64,000 bases of DNA from Caldilineaceae bacterium (GTDB taxonomy: Bacteria > Chloroflexota > Anaerolineae > Caldilineales > Caldilineaceae), in NCBI GenBank assembly GCA_019637695.1, contig JAHBVG010000024.1:1-64000 (forward strand). Direction: 5' to 3'. Position 1 is the stretch's first letter. Each line of letters opens with the position of its first letter. The translations under genes were made by a program, and so were the position numbers. Shown one piece after another: positions 41,270-51,030 of the stretch. The notes beneath the pieces are model-generated. The model saw nothing but the letters and a program-made list of their open reading frames with translations. It was not told where the DNA came from and searched no databases.

Positions 41270-42202
41270 ATGACGACTATATCCATCGGGAACGCCCCCT
41301 GTTCTTGGGGCACATTGGAATTTAAAGGCGCACAGAGTGGTCGCATTGAAGCGGATCAGATGCTCGACGAGTTGACGGCGGCGGGCTATACCGGCAGCGA
41401 ACTCGGCGATTGGGGATTTATGCCCACAGAGCCTGATCCACTGGCTGAACATTACCGCCAGCGTGGACTCGCCATCACAGGCGCATACGTTGGCGTCAAG
41501 CTACGCGATCTCCAGGCCCATACCGCCGGGGAAGAGACGGCGGTGCGCACAGCAAAACTGCTGGCCGCCACCGCGGATCGGCTTGGGCAATCTGTTCGCC
41601 CCTTCCTCGTGCTGGCCGATGACGCTGGCACAGACCCGATCCGCGTGAAACATGCGGGGCGGGTGAAACCAGAGATGATGTTGGGCGCAGAGGAATGGAA
41701 GCGCTATGCCGCAGGCGCCGAGCGGATCGCCCGCGCCGTCAAAGCGCAGAGTGGGTTGCGCACTGTCTTTCACCATCACTGCGCCGGCTTTGTGGAAACA
41801 CCCGAGGAGATCGCGCTACTGCTCGACCATACCGATCCTGAGATTTTGGGGTTGGTCTTTGATACAGGGCATTTTGCCTACGGCGCAGGCAGCTGCGATC
41901 GGATCCTCAGCGCGCTCAACCGCTTCGCCGAGAGGATCTGGTATGTCCACTTTAAAGATTACGATCCACAGGTGGGCAATCGTGCAGCGGAAAAAGGCTG
42001 GGATTATTTTGAGGCTGTGCGTCAGGGCGTTTTCTGTGAATTGGGAAGCGGCTGTGTCGACTTCCCCGCGGTGCGCGATTGGTTACAACAACATAGCTAC
42101 TGTGGATTCGTCACTGTAGAACAGGATGTCCTGCCCGGTATGGGGCAGCCAAAGGAAAGCGCCAAACGCAATCGAGACTATCTGCGTTCAATCGGCCTGT
42201 AA
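41270..42202 (+). CDS. iolE: Inosose dehydratase-like TIM-barrel protein
   Basis: The 310-residue AP-endonuclease-2/xylose-isomerase-type TIM barrel starts [15 protein letters not shown], the opening typical of IolE. Metal-ligand regions are [37 protein letters not shown] and [12 protein letters not shown]. IolE removes water from scyllo-inosose, making the substrate of IolD. AAAGGAGG stands 5-6 nt before the ATG. It is 17 kb from the other iol genes, separated by surface-protein genes. Other isomerases of this fold remain possible. Confidence 0.82.
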   Translation: MTTISIGNAPCSWGTLEFKGAQSGRIEADQMLDELTAAGYTGSELGDWGFMPTEPDPLAEHYRQRGLAITGAYVGVKLRDLQAHTAGEETAVRTAKLLAATADRLGQSVRPFLVLADDAGTDPIRVKHAGRVKPEMMLGAEEWKRYAAGAERIARAVKAQSGLRTVFHHHCAGFVETPEEIALLLDHTDPEILGLVFDTGHFAYGAGSCDRILSALNRFAERIWYVHFKDYDPQVGNRAAEKGWDYFEAVRQGVFCELGSGCVDFPAVRDWLQQHSYCGFVTVEQDVLPGMGQPKESAKRNRDYLRSIGL

Positions 42203-42241
42203 AGGGTTGCTCAATGCGAGAGCTTTGAGATCTATTTTATT

Positions 42242-42350
42242 TAGGTGTGTTCAAAATGGGTTGAAGCGGAGTAGGCACGCCCACGTGCCGTCCCGGTCGC
42301 ACGAAGGCGTACTCACTCCGTGTCCCAACCGAGTTTGAATACACCCTACT
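42242..42350. repeat. MITE-like element with AGGTGTGTTCAAA ends
   Basis: The ends AGGTGTGTTCAAA (42243-42255) and TTTGAATACACCCT (about 42334-42347) form an imperfect terminal inverted repeat around about 80 bp of GC-rich sequence. CTGAATACACCCTATT recurs at 309-324, next to another inverted repeat. It shares the 382-bp space between iolE and the glycosidase gene with the element at 42351; I see no gene there. Confidence 0.45.
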
Positions 42351-42492
42351 ATTTCTGCAAAATGTGTATTGATCAGGAAGATGATGAAACATAGTGCGGT
42401 TTGTAACCGCATGTCTACAGGTGAACGTGCGATTACAAATCGCACCTACAGATTCCACCATGTCGTTGATCAGTACACATTTCTGCAAAATG
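42351..42492. repeat. MITE-like element with terminal inverted and direct repeats
   Basis: Inverted arms at 42360-42375 and 42467-42482 match at 15 of 16 positions (AAATGTGTATTGATCA). A 14-bp direct repeat ATTTCTGCAAAATG stands at both ends (42351-42364 and 42479-42492). Inside are two small palindromes, TGCGGTTTGTAACCGCA (42395-42411) and GTGCGATTACAAATCGCAC (42427-42445). The layout suggests a small non-autonomous element or nested REP units. Confidence 0.6.
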
Positions 42493-42584
42493 GCGTAAAT
42501 CTTCTACAGATAATAGGATTCAACCATACTATACTGTAAGCGTTCCTATCGTGTTCAGCTTACAAAGATCAATGGTTGAGTCCT

Positions 42585-45224
42585 ATGTCCCTTCATAAAC
42601 ACCCGAATTCTCCAAGAACCGGACAACTTAACTGGCTACTCGTTATGGCCCTGTTCGGCTTTGCCCTCGCTAGCCGATTGTCGCCCAGCGTCACTGCTCA
42701 AGATCACAACACGCTTCCCCTGCCAGTGACGCCCACAGCAACCGAAACGCAGATCGACTTTGGCCTTGCCTTCATCAATTCTGCCGAAAGCCCCAGCGGA
42801 GTCCAACGCATCCAGCGCGGGATCGAAGCAGGCGCGCAAATGGATCGTTTTCCAATTTACTGGGATCGGATTGAGTTTGACTATGCGAATTTTAACTGGG
42901 AAGACCAGGATAAAGTATTGCGCGATAACGAAGCCGCCGGCCTCAGTACCCTCGCCCTCCTTTTGGGGACGCCTGGACATTATCGACAGACACGCAGCGC
43001 ACATCATCCCACACCTCCCATTGGCGGCAGCTTTGTTCGCTATGCCGACGCCGTGACGAGTCGATCCACCTGTGACCGCTGGCAAGGTCCGCCGCCCCCC
43101 GCCGGTCTCTTCAACCCAATTTTTGCCGATGGCACGGATCTACCAGCGCCGGCGAAGTCAATCAATGGGGAGAATCCGTGGGCGCGCTTTGTCCATGCGG
43201 CTGTCAACCGTTATCGACCGGGTGGGAGCGCCGGGTTGAATGTCAGCCACTGGGAGATCTGGAATGAACAAGATCTCTGCCATTTCTGGTCAGGGACGGC
43301 TCAAGAATATGCCCGCCTCTTGAAGGTTGCTTATCTGGTCATCAAGCAGAGCGATCCGGGAGCAACGGTGATGTGGGGCGGGTTGGCTCACTTTGCCAAT
43401 GGCCGTTTCCTCTACGACATGATCAACGCCATCAAAGCGGATCCAATGGCCGCCGCCTACAATGGGTTTTTTGATGCCGCTGCCAGCCATCATTATTCGC
43501 TGTCCTGGCATGGTTATGACTACACGAATAAAATCCGCAACGCCCTCATTGCCAACGGCTGGGGAAACAAGCCGATCTGGATCACCGAGAGCGGCGTTCC
43601 TGTCTGCAATGACTATCCAGGCCCAGATTGCCCTAGCCCCTGGCGCGCCACCCCAGAAGAACAGGCCGCGTATATCTGGCAGAATGTGGCCTATACCCGG
43701 CTGGCCGGCGGTGGGCCGATCTTCCACTTTATGCTGCACGATGACTGCGGCAATGAGGTGCGCCCAGATTCTCCTGATGGATTTGGCATTGTCAAAAATG
43801 AATCGTCCAGCTTCTGTTCCCCAGCCAATGCGGAACGACGGCCCGGCTTCAGCGCCTTTCAACTGGCGACCCAATACTTCCCCAATACAGAGGTCCTCTG
43901 GGGCGATGTTGTGCAAGGATGGACCGTGCGCCGGGTCTCCTTTTACCACCCGGCCAGCCGCGAACGCCGCTTGATGCTCTGGTCCATCGTCGGCCAAAAT
44001 GTAGTGGCAACCGTACCTGCGACAGGCTCATCGGCGCGGCTGCTGGCGGTGGACGGCAGCGAGACGATTCTATTCCCCAGTGCGGGCGTCTATACTCTTC
44101 CCCTGCCGGGCGCTACCAACCGCAACTGGCCGGATGGAGATGGGGGCTACAACATCGGCATCTACGGCTTGCCCTACTTGTTGATCGAAGAGGATACAGC
44201 GCCGCCGGTGGCGACCATTACTCCGCTGCCAACGGTGGTTGGCCTCACCTTCCCTGTCCGCTGGCAGGCTCAGGATCTGGGATCGGGGGTGGCGTCGGTC
44301 TCGTTGTGGGCGCGCGCCGATGGCGAGGATTGGCAGCTTTGGCTAAAGGATCTGCCAGCATCCGGCAGTCGTTCGTTCATCGGCGTTGCCGATCGCCGTT
44401 ATCAATTTGCCATCCTGGCGACGGATCGAGCAGGGAATGCGCTCAACGAGCGGACCCCCCAGGCCCAGACCACGGTTCAGGATAAAGTGGAAGCGCGGGG
44501 CAGTGTCATCGATCCGCGCGGTCGGCCGGTTGTGGGCGTTGAGGTGACGATTGGCAGTGTCGTGGCCCAGACCGACGAAGCGGGGATCTTCTCGGCGCTT
44601 GTGCCCATCGGCAGTTGGGACATCTTCGTGGCTGGGCAACGCATCCACCGTGCGCGCTCCTTTGGCGATAGCGCTCAATTGATGTTGCTCTACTCGCCGC
44701 TGCCCAATGTTATCCAAAATGGCGACTTTGAGGCAGGCATGGCCGGGTGGCAGATCGGCGGCAGTTCCCCGTTGGCAGTGGAACAGCAGGCAAACACAGG
44801 CGATCACGCGCTGCGGTTGGGCACGGCGTTTGTCCCTAACCCTGGCGTCCCCGGCGAGGAGGGCAGCGACGGTGGCAACAGCACAGTGGCGCAGCAGATC
44901 AGTGTCCCTACGGGCCATCCCTATCTGGCCTTTGCCTACAAAGTGGAGAGCCAGGAGGTGGAAGCAGGACACGACAGGTTTGAGGTGATCATCGTCGGCG
45001 CAGGGCAACCTGCCGATTATCGCTACACGCAAGAAACAGCGAGCGCGTGGCGTTATCGATTCCTCGATCTTGGGGCGTATGCCGGAGAGACAGTGACGCT
45101 GATCTTCAATCTATACCAATCCTCACCCTTCCGCCCGACCAGCGTAACCCTCGATATGATCACAGTGAGCGATACCACCCCGCCCGCAAACGATTGGATC
45201 TATCTGCCGCTCGTGGCACGGTAA
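42585..45224 (+). CDS. Secreted glycoside hydrolase-like protein with YLPLVAR tail
   Basis: The 879-residue protein has a signal peptide (WLLVMALFGFALASRLSPSVTAQ). The catalytic part (about 60-480) looks like a clan-A beta/alpha barrel: HWEIWNEQDLCHFW with the likely acid/base Glu about 228, and IWITESGVPV with the likely nucleophile Glu about 334, as in GH5/GH39-type enzymes. An Ig-like domain (about 545-630), a small carboxypeptidase-regulatory-like domain and a CBM-like jelly roll (NGDFEAGMAGWQIGG) follow. The last residues are WIYLPLVAR. The substrate is unknown. I start at the ATG at 42585, not the TTG three codons upstream. Confidence 0.82.
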   Translation: MSLHKHPNSPRTGQLNWLLVMALFGFALASRLSPSVTAQDHNTLPLPVTPTATETQIDFGLAFINSAESPSGVQRIQRGIEAGAQMDRFPIYWDRIEFDYANFNWEDQDKVLRDNEAAGLSTLALLLGTPGHYRQTRSAHHPTPPIGGSFVRYADAVTSRSTCDRWQGPPPPAGLFNPIFADGTDLPAPAKSINGENPWARFVHAAVNRYRPGGSAGLNVSHWEIWNEQDLCHFWSGTAQEYARLLKVAYLVIKQSDPGATVMWGGLAHFANGRFLYDMINAIKADPMAAAYNGFFDAAASHHYSLSWHGYDYTNKIRNALIANGWGNKPIWITESGVPVCNDYPGPDCPSPWRATPEEQAAYIWQNVAYTRLAGGGPIFHFMLHDDCGNEVRPDSPDGFGIVKNESSSFCSPANAERRPGFSAFQLATQYFPNTEVLWGDVVQGWTVRRVSFYHPASRERRLMLWSIVGQNVVATVPATGSSARLLAVDGSETILFPSAGVYTLPLPGATNRNWPDGDGGYNIGIYGLPYLLIEEDTAPPVATITPLPTVVGLTFPVRWQAQDLGSGVASVSLWARADGEDWQLWLKDLPASGSRSFIGVADRRYQFAILATDRAGNALNERTPQAQTTVQDKVEARGSVIDPRGRPVVGVEVTIGSVVAQTDEAGIFSALVPIGSWDIFVAGQRIHRARSFGDSAQLMLLYSPLPNVIQNGDFEAGMAGWQIGGSSPLAVEQQANTGDHALRLGTAFVPNPGVPGEEGSDGGNSTVAQQISVPTGHPYLAFAYKVESQEVEAGHDRFEVIIVGAGQPADYRYTQETASAWRYRFLDLGAYAGETVTLIFNLYQSSPFRPTSVTLDMITVSDTTPPANDWIYLPLVAR

Positions 45225-45233
45225 AGAGTAGAA

Positions 45234-45281
45234 ATTGAGGGATTAGGCGATGGAGCCATACCAATCGCCTAATCCCTCAAT
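45234..45281 (+). terminator. 18-bp perfect word hairpin after the glycosidase gene
   Basis: ATTGAGGGATTAGGCGAT (45234-45251) is fully complementary to 45264-45281 around a 12-nt loop, 9 bp after the stop codon. A TCCCTTAATCTCTT run follows. Confidence 0.7.
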
Positions 45282-45314
45282 CCCTTAATCTCTTCCCAAT
45301 AGGAAGCGCCCAAC

Positions 45315-45343
45315 TTGACGGAATGAGCGTGTCCGCCTACGAT
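45315..45343 (+). promoter_or_regulatory. Sigma70-type promoter upstream of cysK
   Basis: TTGACG (45315-45320) and TACGAT (45338-45343) are 17 bp apart. This leaves a leader of about 60 nt before the cysK start codon. I see no recognisable riboswitch in the leader. Confidence 0.55.
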
Positions 45344-45410
45344 GCTAGGCGGCGAGTCGTGCTGGCGCGCTGGGCAACAGACAATAGCTTCTACGGATAC
45401 GGAGACAACC

Positions 45411-46343
45411 ATGAAGATCGCGCAGAATATTATCGAATTGATGGGGAACACCCCATTGGTCCAGCTCAATCGAGTGACAGAGGGTGCAGTCGCAAGAGTG
45501 GTGGCCAAGTTGGAATTTTACAACCCTGCTTCTAGCGTCAAGGATCGCATTGGCGTTAACATGATCGAAGCGGCAGAAAAGGCGGGCAAGATCGGCCCAG
45601 ATACGATTATCCTCGAACCGACAAGCGGCAACACGGGGATCGCGCTGGCGTTCGTCTGCGCAGCCAAGGGCTACCGCTGTACGTTGGTCATGCCCGACAC
45701 CATGAGCATGGAAAGGCGCACACTGCTGCGCGCATACGGCGCAGAGTTGATCCTGACGCCAGGGGCCGCCGGTATGCGCGGCGCCATCGGCAAAGCCGAG
45801 GAACTGGCGGCTTCGGACTCACGCTACTTTATCCCTCAGCAATTTGAGAATCCGAGCAACCCCGACATCCACCGCCGCACCACCGCCGAGGAGATCTGGC
45901 GCGATACTGATGGTCAGGTGGACATCCTCATTTCGGGGATCGGCACAGGCGGCACGATCACGGGCGTCGCCGAGGTGATCAAAGAACGCAAACCTTCGTT
46001 CAAGGCCGTTGCCGTAGAACCAGCCGCCTCGCCCGTCCTCTCCGGCGGCGCGCCTGGCCCGCACAAGATCCAGGGCATCGGCGCGGGTTTCGTGCCCAAA
46101 GTGCTGAATGTGGGCATCATCGATGAGATCTTCCAGGTGACCAATGAGGAAGCTGTTGCTATGGCGCGACGCGTCGGTGTGGAGGAAGGCGTCCTCGTCG
46201 GCATTTCGTCGGGCGCGGCAATCCACGCCGCCGTGGAAGTGGCGAAGCGTCCTGAAAATGAGGGTAAATTGATCGTCGTGATCGTGCCGTCAAACGGGGA
46301 GCGCTATTTGAGTACCATCCTCTACGAGGATCTGCGCGACTAA
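45411..46343 (+). CDS. cysK: Cysteine synthase A (O-acetylserine sulfhydrylase)
   Basis: The 310-residue PLP enzyme makes cysteine from O-acetylserine and sulfide. Features are [13 protein letters not shown], the PLP lysine about 44 in [11 protein letters not shown], the substrate loop [11 protein letters not shown], the phosphate-binding [14 protein letters not shown] and [11 protein letters not shown] near the end. The ATG at 45411 begins [12 protein letters not shown], the normal CysK start; the earlier open frame is excluded by the promoter at 45315. It is followed by cysE, the enzyme supplying O-acetylserine, with a REP-like element between them. Confidence 0.96.
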   Translation: MKIAQNIIELMGNTPLVQLNRVTEGAVARVVAKLEFYNPASSVKDRIGVNMIEAAEKAGKIGPDTIILEPTSGNTGIALAFVCAAKGYRCTLVMPDTMSMERRTLLRAYGAELILTPGAAGMRGAIGKAEELAASDSRYFIPQQFENPSNPDIHRRTTAEEIWRDTDGQVDILISGIGTGGTITGVAEVIKERKPSFKAVAVEPAASPVLSGGAPGPHKIQGIGAGFVPKVLNVGIIDEIFQVTNEEAVAMARRVGVEEGVLVGISSGAAIHAAVEVAKRPENEGKLIVVIVPSNGERYLSTILYEDLRD

Positions 46344-46396
46344 CGCCGCTCCAGAATTTAGAAAAGCTCGGCGTAAATCGCTACACAGATAGGATT

Positions 46397-46466
46397 GCTC
46401 CTGCCGGGTCCGTGACCCGGTGACGTCAGGTGAGCAGCGACTGCCGGTCACGGACCAGCGGAGAGC
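46397..46466. repeat. REP-like palindromic unit, copy 1 (GGTCCGTGACC core)
   Basis: The core GGTCCGTGACC at 46407-46417 and its reverse complement at 46446-46456 sit inside imperfect arms GCTCCTGCCGG... and ...GCGGAGAGC, so the whole unit can fold as one hairpin. It lies between cysK and cysE. Similar units lie at 58037 and 61783. Confidence 0.65.
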
Positions 46467-46513
46467 GGAACTATGGTGTTATTCAGGTTCACTTTTGGGA
46501 AAGTAGAACGATC

Positions 46514-47179
46514 ATGTTGGGACAGTTACGCCGGGATGTAAAGGCGATTTTTGCACGTGATCCAGCGGCGCGCAGTTGGTTAGAAATTTTGCTCTTCTAC
46601 CCTGGGCTCCATGCGGTCTGGCTTTACCGGCTGGCGCACTGGTTTTGGGTGCGCAAATTCCACCTCATCGGGCGTGGAATTTCGCATGTTGCGCGCTTCC
46701 TCACCGGTATCGAGATCCACCCCGGCGCGCAGATCGGCGCTGGTCTCTTCATCGATCATGGCATGGGTACGGTGATCGGCGAAACGTCCGAGATCGGCGA
46801 AGATGTCACGCTCTACCACAATGTGACACTGGGCGGCGTCAGTTGGAAGAAGGAGAAGCGCCACCCCACGGTTGAGGATCACGTGGTGATCGGCGCTGGC
46901 GCACAGGTATTGGGGCCGATCCGCATTGGCGCGCACTCACGCATTGGCGCCAACTCTGTCGTCGTCAAGGATATCCCCACGGATGCGGTTGTGGTCGGCG
47001 TGCCAGGCCGCATCGTCGTCCACGAGGGAGTACCCGTCGCCAAGCCCAGCGACGACATCGACCTCCAACACAATGTCTTGCCCGATGCCACCATGGAACG
47101 CATCCTGCGCCTTACCGAACGCATAGAGGCGCTGGAGCAAGAATTAGCGGCATTGAAGCAGACAGCAGGCAGGATGTAA
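46514..47179 (+). CDS. cysE: Serine O-acetyltransferase
   Basis: The 221-residue enzyme transfers acetyl from acetyl-CoA to serine, feeding CysK. It opens [21 protein letters not shown] with the helical [13 protein letters not shown], followed by a left-handed beta-helix of hexapeptide repeats ([40 protein letters not shown]) holding the catalytic His in DHG and the HNVTLGG loop. It is the short CysE type. The start at 46514 is based on the family; the ribosome site is weak. Its C-terminus is helical ([20 protein letters not shown]), unlike the CysK-binding Ile tail of enteric CysE. Confidence 0.94.
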   Translation: MLGQLRRDVKAIFARDPAARSWLEILLFYPGLHAVWLYRLAHWFWVRKFHLIGRGISHVARFLTGIEIHPGAQIGAGLFIDHGMGTVIGETSEIGEDVTLYHNVTLGGVSWKKEKRHPTVEDHVVIGAGAQVLGPIRIGAHSRIGANSVVVKDIPTDAVVVGVPGRIVVHEGVPVAKPSDDIDLQHNVLPDATMERILRLTERIEALEQELAALKQTAGRM

Positions 47180-47180
47180 A

Positions 47181-47251
47181 GAAGGCAAAGGGCAAAAGGC
47201 AAAAGGCAAAAGTGGCAGCAGGTTGCAGGTTTGCAGGTGGCAGGTGACAAT
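47181..47251. repeat. Low-complexity word element, left copy flanking the MoxR operon
   Basis: The segment GAAGGCAAAGGGCAAAAGGC... through GGTTGCAGGTTTGCAGGTGG to GTGACAAT closely resembles the reverse complement of 51096-51193. It starts 2 bp after the cysE stop codon. Confidence 0.65.
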
Positions 47252-47345
47252 CGTCTTCGCAATTCGCAACTCACAACTCGCCCCATCTTGACATCCCATT
47301 TCCAGTCCAATCACTAATCACCAGTCACTTCTAAGGAGTATCGTC

Positions 47346-48320
47346 TTGGCTCAAGTGGAAATTGTTCAACGGATCGCCCAACGCGTCAAAGAAAACGTGG
47401 CGCGGGTGATCGTCGGCAAAGAAGAGGTCGTCGAGTTGCTGCTGGTGGCGCTCTTCTGCGAAGGGCACGTGCTGCTAGAGGACGTGCCCGGCATCGGCAA
47501 GACCACGCTAGCCAAGTCGCTGGCGCGATCCCTGGGCGCCAGCTTTCAACGCATCCAATTCACCCCGGATCTGCTGCCGTCGGACATCACCGGCGTCAGC
47601 ATTTACAATCGCAAAAGTGACGCCTTCGAGTACCGCGCCGGGCCACTCATGGCTGGCGTCGTCCTTGCGGATGAGATCAACCGCGCCGGGCCGCGCACCC
47701 AATCCGCGCTGCTAGAGGCAATGGAAGAGCGCCAGGTTACAGTGGATGGCGTCACCCATTCCCTGCCTTACCCCTTCTTTTTGATGGCGACGCAGAACCC
47801 GGTAGAGTTGGAAGGAACCTTCCCCTTGCCCGAAGCGCAAATGGATCGCTTTCTCATGCAGGTGGCGCTGGGCTACCCCGAACGTGAGGAAGAGCGACAG
47901 ATCCTGCGCCGCTTTCGTGGGGAAAATCCACTGGCCGATCTCAAAACGCAGGTCACCACCGATGAGATCGCCGAAGCGGTTGGCATCTGTCATCAGATCC
48001 ATCTATCCCCGGCGCTGGAGGACTATCTGCTTGATTTTGTGGCCGCCACCCGCGCCGACAAGGCTTTGGATCTAGGCATCAGCCCGCGTGGATCGCTGGC
48101 GCTCTACCGCACCAGCCAGGCCCTGGCCGCCATCCGCGGGCGAACCTATGTCCTCCCCGACGACATCAAGCAACTTGTGCCTGTGGTAGCCAGCCACAGG
48201 ATGATCCTCAACTCGGATGCGCGGCTGCGCGGGCAGACCGTCGGCGATGTACTCAAACGCATCCTCCAGGCCGTGCCCGTACCTGTGGAAGAATTAACGC
48301 CAGGAAGGGGTGTGCGCTGA
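47346..48320 (+). CDS. MoxR-family AAA+ ATPase
   Basis: The 324-residue ATPase has Walker A DVPGIGKTTLAKS (about 46-57), Walker B VVLADEINRAGPRTQ (about 105-120) and MoxR signatures FQRIQFTPDLLPSDITG and ATQNPVELEGTFPLPEAQMD. MoxR proteins act as chaperone-like partners of VWA or DUF58 proteins. The start is a TTG at 47346 with AAGGAG 8 nt upstream. Its TGA overlaps the ATG of the DUF58 gene (TGATG), so translation is coupled. Confidence 0.95.
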   Translation: MAQVEIVQRIAQRVKENVARVIVGKEEVVELLLVALFCEGHVLLEDVPGIGKTTLAKSLARSLGASFQRIQFTPDLLPSDITGVSIYNRKSDAFEYRAGPLMAGVVLADEINRAGPRTQSALLEAMEERQVTVDGVTHSLPYPFFLMATQNPVELEGTFPLPEAQMDRFLMQVALGYPEREEERQILRRFRGENPLADLKTQVTTDEIAEAVGICHQIHLSPALEDYLLDFVAATRADKALDLGISPRGSLALYRTSQALAAIRGRTYVLPDDIKQLVPVVASHRMILNSDARLRGQTVGDVLKRILQAVPVPVEELTPGRGVR

Positions 48321-49534
48321 TGGGCCGGCTTGGCTGGCTCGCCGTCGGGATCGTGCTATTGACGGCTGTCTTGCTGCGCAACAGCCTATTCTTTACCATG
48401 GGGTTGATCCTGCTTTTGATTGGATTGGTATCCTTGTTATGGAGCCGATATTGCCTGGCCGCGGTGAGCTATCGACGGCGGCTGGGTACAGATCGTCTCT
48501 TTTTCGGTGAGCAGACCGATCTTTGGGTCGAGGTGACCAACGCCAAACCCCTACCCCTGGCCTGGCTGCGCTGCGAAGACGAGATCCCCGGCGCGCTGAC
48601 CATCGAACCCGAGACGCGTATCAACCGCTACAGCTCCGCCCGGCGCATGTTGGTCAACCTCTTTTCTGTGCGCTGGTACGAACGCATTACCCGCCGCTAT
48701 CGCATTACCGGCACGGAACGGGGCGCGTGGCTCTTTGGCCCTGTGCAACTGATTTCAGGCGATATCTTCGGCTTTTCGGTCAAGCGCGAGTCGATCCCAG
48801 AGTTGACAACGCTGCTGGTCTATCCCCGCATTGTGCCGATCAGCACATTGGGGCTGCCGGCGCGCCATCCGTTTGGCGAAGATAAGGCGGAACGCCGTGT
48901 TGTCGAGGATCCCATGCGGCTGATGGGTGTGCGCGACTATCAACAGGGGGATAGCTTTCGCCACATCCATTGGAAGGCCAGCGCTCGCCGCCAGGACCTT
49001 CAGACCAAAGTCTTCGAGCCGTCGGCCAACCGGCTCTTTTTGATCTTCCTCAACGTCGACACCTACCGCAACCGCATGGAAGGCGCAGACCCAGAACTGC
49101 GCGAGTATGCGATTACGGCGGCGGCGTCGATTGGGCGCTGGGCCTGGGAAAAGGGCGAGACAGTGGGTCTCTACAGCAACGGCAGCCTACCCGCCGGTGG
49201 ACGGCTGCGCGTCCTGGCGGGGAATCGACCGGATCAGGCTGTGCGTATTTTGGAGGGGTTGGCGCGGCTGCGCGCCATCAGCTTGAGCAACATCGAACAG
49301 ATCCTCCAGATTGAGACCGAATCGCTGCGTTATGGATCGACCATTATCGTCGTGACCAGCGTCGTCGATGAGATCCTCGAACGTCCGCTGCTCGATCTGC
49401 GCCGGCGCGGCCATGCTGTCGTCGTCGTCCATGCCGGCTATCAGCCGCCGAAGCGACAGATCCCCGGCGTGCGCATTTATCATATTGGAGATGGGACTGC
49501 CCTCGATGCAACAGGAACGCTGGAACTGGCTTGA
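48320..49534 (+). CDS. DUF58 (VWA-like) membrane-associated protein
   Basis: The 404-residue protein has two N-terminal hydrophobic segments (LAVGIVLLTAVLLRNSLFF, MGLILLLIGLVSLLW), a beta-rich middle, and the DUF58 signature RHIHWKASARRQDLQTKVFEP (about 213-233), followed by a VWA-like fold (LFLIFLNVDTY, STIIVVTSVVDEILER). DUF58 proteins are the usual partner of MoxR ATPases. Start overlaps the moxR stop; its 3' end overlaps the DUF4129 gene by 29 bp. Confidence 0.93.
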   Translation: MGRLGWLAVGIVLLTAVLLRNSLFFTMGLILLLIGLVSLLWSRYCLAAVSYRRRLGTDRLFFGEQTDLWVEVTNAKPLPLAWLRCEDEIPGALTIEPETRINRYSSARRMLVNLFSVRWYERITRRYRITGTERGAWLFGPVQLISGDIFGFSVKRESIPELTTLLVYPRIVPISTLGLPARHPFGEDKAERRVVEDPMRLMGVRDYQQGDSFRHIHWKASARRQDLQTKVFEPSANRLFLIFLNVDTYRNRMEGADPELREYAITAAASIGRWAWEKGETVGLYSNGSLPAGGRLRVLAGNRPDQAVRILEGLARLRAISLSNIEQILQIETESLRYGSTIIVVTSVVDEILERPLLDLRRRGHAVVVVHAGYQPPKRQIPGVRIYHIGDGTALDATGTLELA

Positions 49535-51020
49535 AGACGGGATCTTGCCCGTCCTATTGACGTTAATGCGGACAGCCTGGCTCTGGCCGTGGCTGGCGTT
49601 GCTGCGCGCCTGGCTTTCCCCTTCTCAGCCGGGACCGGTCTTGCCGCTGGCAGCGTTGATCCTCGTGCCGCTGCTCAGTTTCACCCTCACCCGGCAGTTG
49701 TTGCCGCCGCTGCGCGACCCAAAGCAGCCCCAAAATATCAACGCCATCCAGATTGGGATCGGCGGCATCGGCTTGCTGGTGATGTTGGGGATGCTGTGGA
49801 GCCATTTCTACAGTGCGTCCATCCCACTCTGGTCACCCGGCTGGATTCTGGCGCTGGGCTATGATCTCACCGATCTTCAGTTGGAATTGCCGATCCAGAT
49901 TTTGGCGCTTTTTGCCGGTGTTGGCCTCTGGCTGCGCGGCGCAATGGACGGGCGCGAGCCGATCCACCATGATCAGGTCTGGCGCGTCTTTTTGACGGGG
50001 GTCGGGCTGCTGGCGCTCTACTTGTGGGCAATGCGTTTTGGCCTGGACACTCCACCTGTGGACGCCGCGCCCTGGTTGATCGGATTCTTTGCCTGCGGCA
50101 TGGGCGCGCTGGCTATCACCAATCTCAAGACGGCCAGCGGCTGGAGTCTGTTGGGCGGGCGCGGGGCGCGGCTCAGCGGCAACCGTTATTGGGTTCTCAG
50201 CATTGTGATCACGATTGGAGCGCTGCTGGGCCTGGGGTTGCTGCTCGGTTGGCTGGTGGCGCCTGAGGAGATCGCCTGGCTGCTCAATGGCCTGCGCATT
50301 ATCGTCTCGCTGATTGGTCAATTGCTAGGGTGGGTGATCCTGGGCATGAGTTATGTGATGTTCGGGATCTTCTACGTCATCTACTGGCTGCTCCAACCTT
50401 TGATCCGCTGGCTACAGACCGAACGAGAACCGGAACCAGAGGAGGAAGGTGTAGGGCCGATGATGCCGGAGGAAGTGTTCGATATGATCCCCGCCGACCC
50501 GGCAGAGGTTCCCGAACAATTCCGCTGGATCGCCCTGGTGATCCTGGCCGTGGGCGTTCTTATCCTTTTCATCTTTGTGCTGCGCCGCCTGCAATCTGCG
50601 CAGGCTGAAGAGCCAGAGGAGACGCACGAATCGATCTATAGCGGCGATCTGCTTCAGGACCAACTCTCCTCGCTGTGGGATCGCTGGCGCAACCGTTTTG
50701 CCCGCGGCGGTCCCCATGGGCCGGCGTTCGCTGATCTCACCGGCGAGATCGACACCCGGCGCAGGATCCGCGCCATTTATCAGCAGGTGCTGCAACGCGC
50801 CGCCGCCGAAGGGACGCCCCGATCCCCTGCGCAGACGCCGCTCGAGTATCGACCCGATCTCGAACGGTTGCTCCACGACGCCCCCGGCCTCTCGACCATC
50901 ACCGCTGGCTATCTCGAAGCGCGCTATGCCGCCGATCCACCGGATGTGGAAACGGCGCAGCGGGTGGCTGAGGCGTGGGCGGAGATGGAGGAGGATGACA
51001 AGGATGATCGTAGTGCGTAG
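49506..51020 (+). CDS. DUF4129-domain membrane protein
   Basis: About 504 residues with around eight hydrophobic segments in the first 310, a Glu/Pro-rich loop (REPEPEEEGVGP), another membrane helix (FRWIALVILAVGVLILFIF, about 340) and a C-terminal cytosolic DUF4129-like domain (RRIRAIYQQVLQRAAAEGT, SPAQTPLEYRPDLERLL). In many bacteria this domain is the tail of a TgpA-type transglutaminase; here no transglutaminase core with its Cys-His-Asp is visible. The ATG at 49506 has a GGGA at acceptable distance; 49491 is an alternative. Third gene of the MoxR operon. Confidence 0.82.
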   Translation: MQQERWNWLEDGILPVLLTLMRTAWLWPWLALLRAWLSPSQPGPVLPLAALILVPLLSFTLTRQLLPPLRDPKQPQNINAIQIGIGGIGLLVMLGMLWSHFYSASIPLWSPGWILALGYDLTDLQLELPIQILALFAGVGLWLRGAMDGREPIHHDQVWRVFLTGVGLLALYLWAMRFGLDTPPVDAAPWLIGFFACGMGALAITNLKTASGWSLLGGRGARLSGNRYWVLSIVITIGALLGLGLLLGWLVAPEEIAWLLNGLRIIVSLIGQLLGWVILGMSYVMFGIFYVIYWLLQPLIRWLQTEREPEPEEEGVGPMMPEEVFDMIPADPAEVPEQFRWIALVILAVGVLILFIFVLRRLQSAQAEEPEETHESIYSGDLLQDQLSSLWDRWRNRFARGGPHGPAFADLTGEIDTRRRIRAIYQQVLQRAAAEGTPRSPAQTPLEYRPDLERLLHDAPGLSTITAGYLEARYAADPPDVETAQRVAEAWAEMEEDDKDDRSA

Positions 51021-51030
51021 TGTGTGGTGC

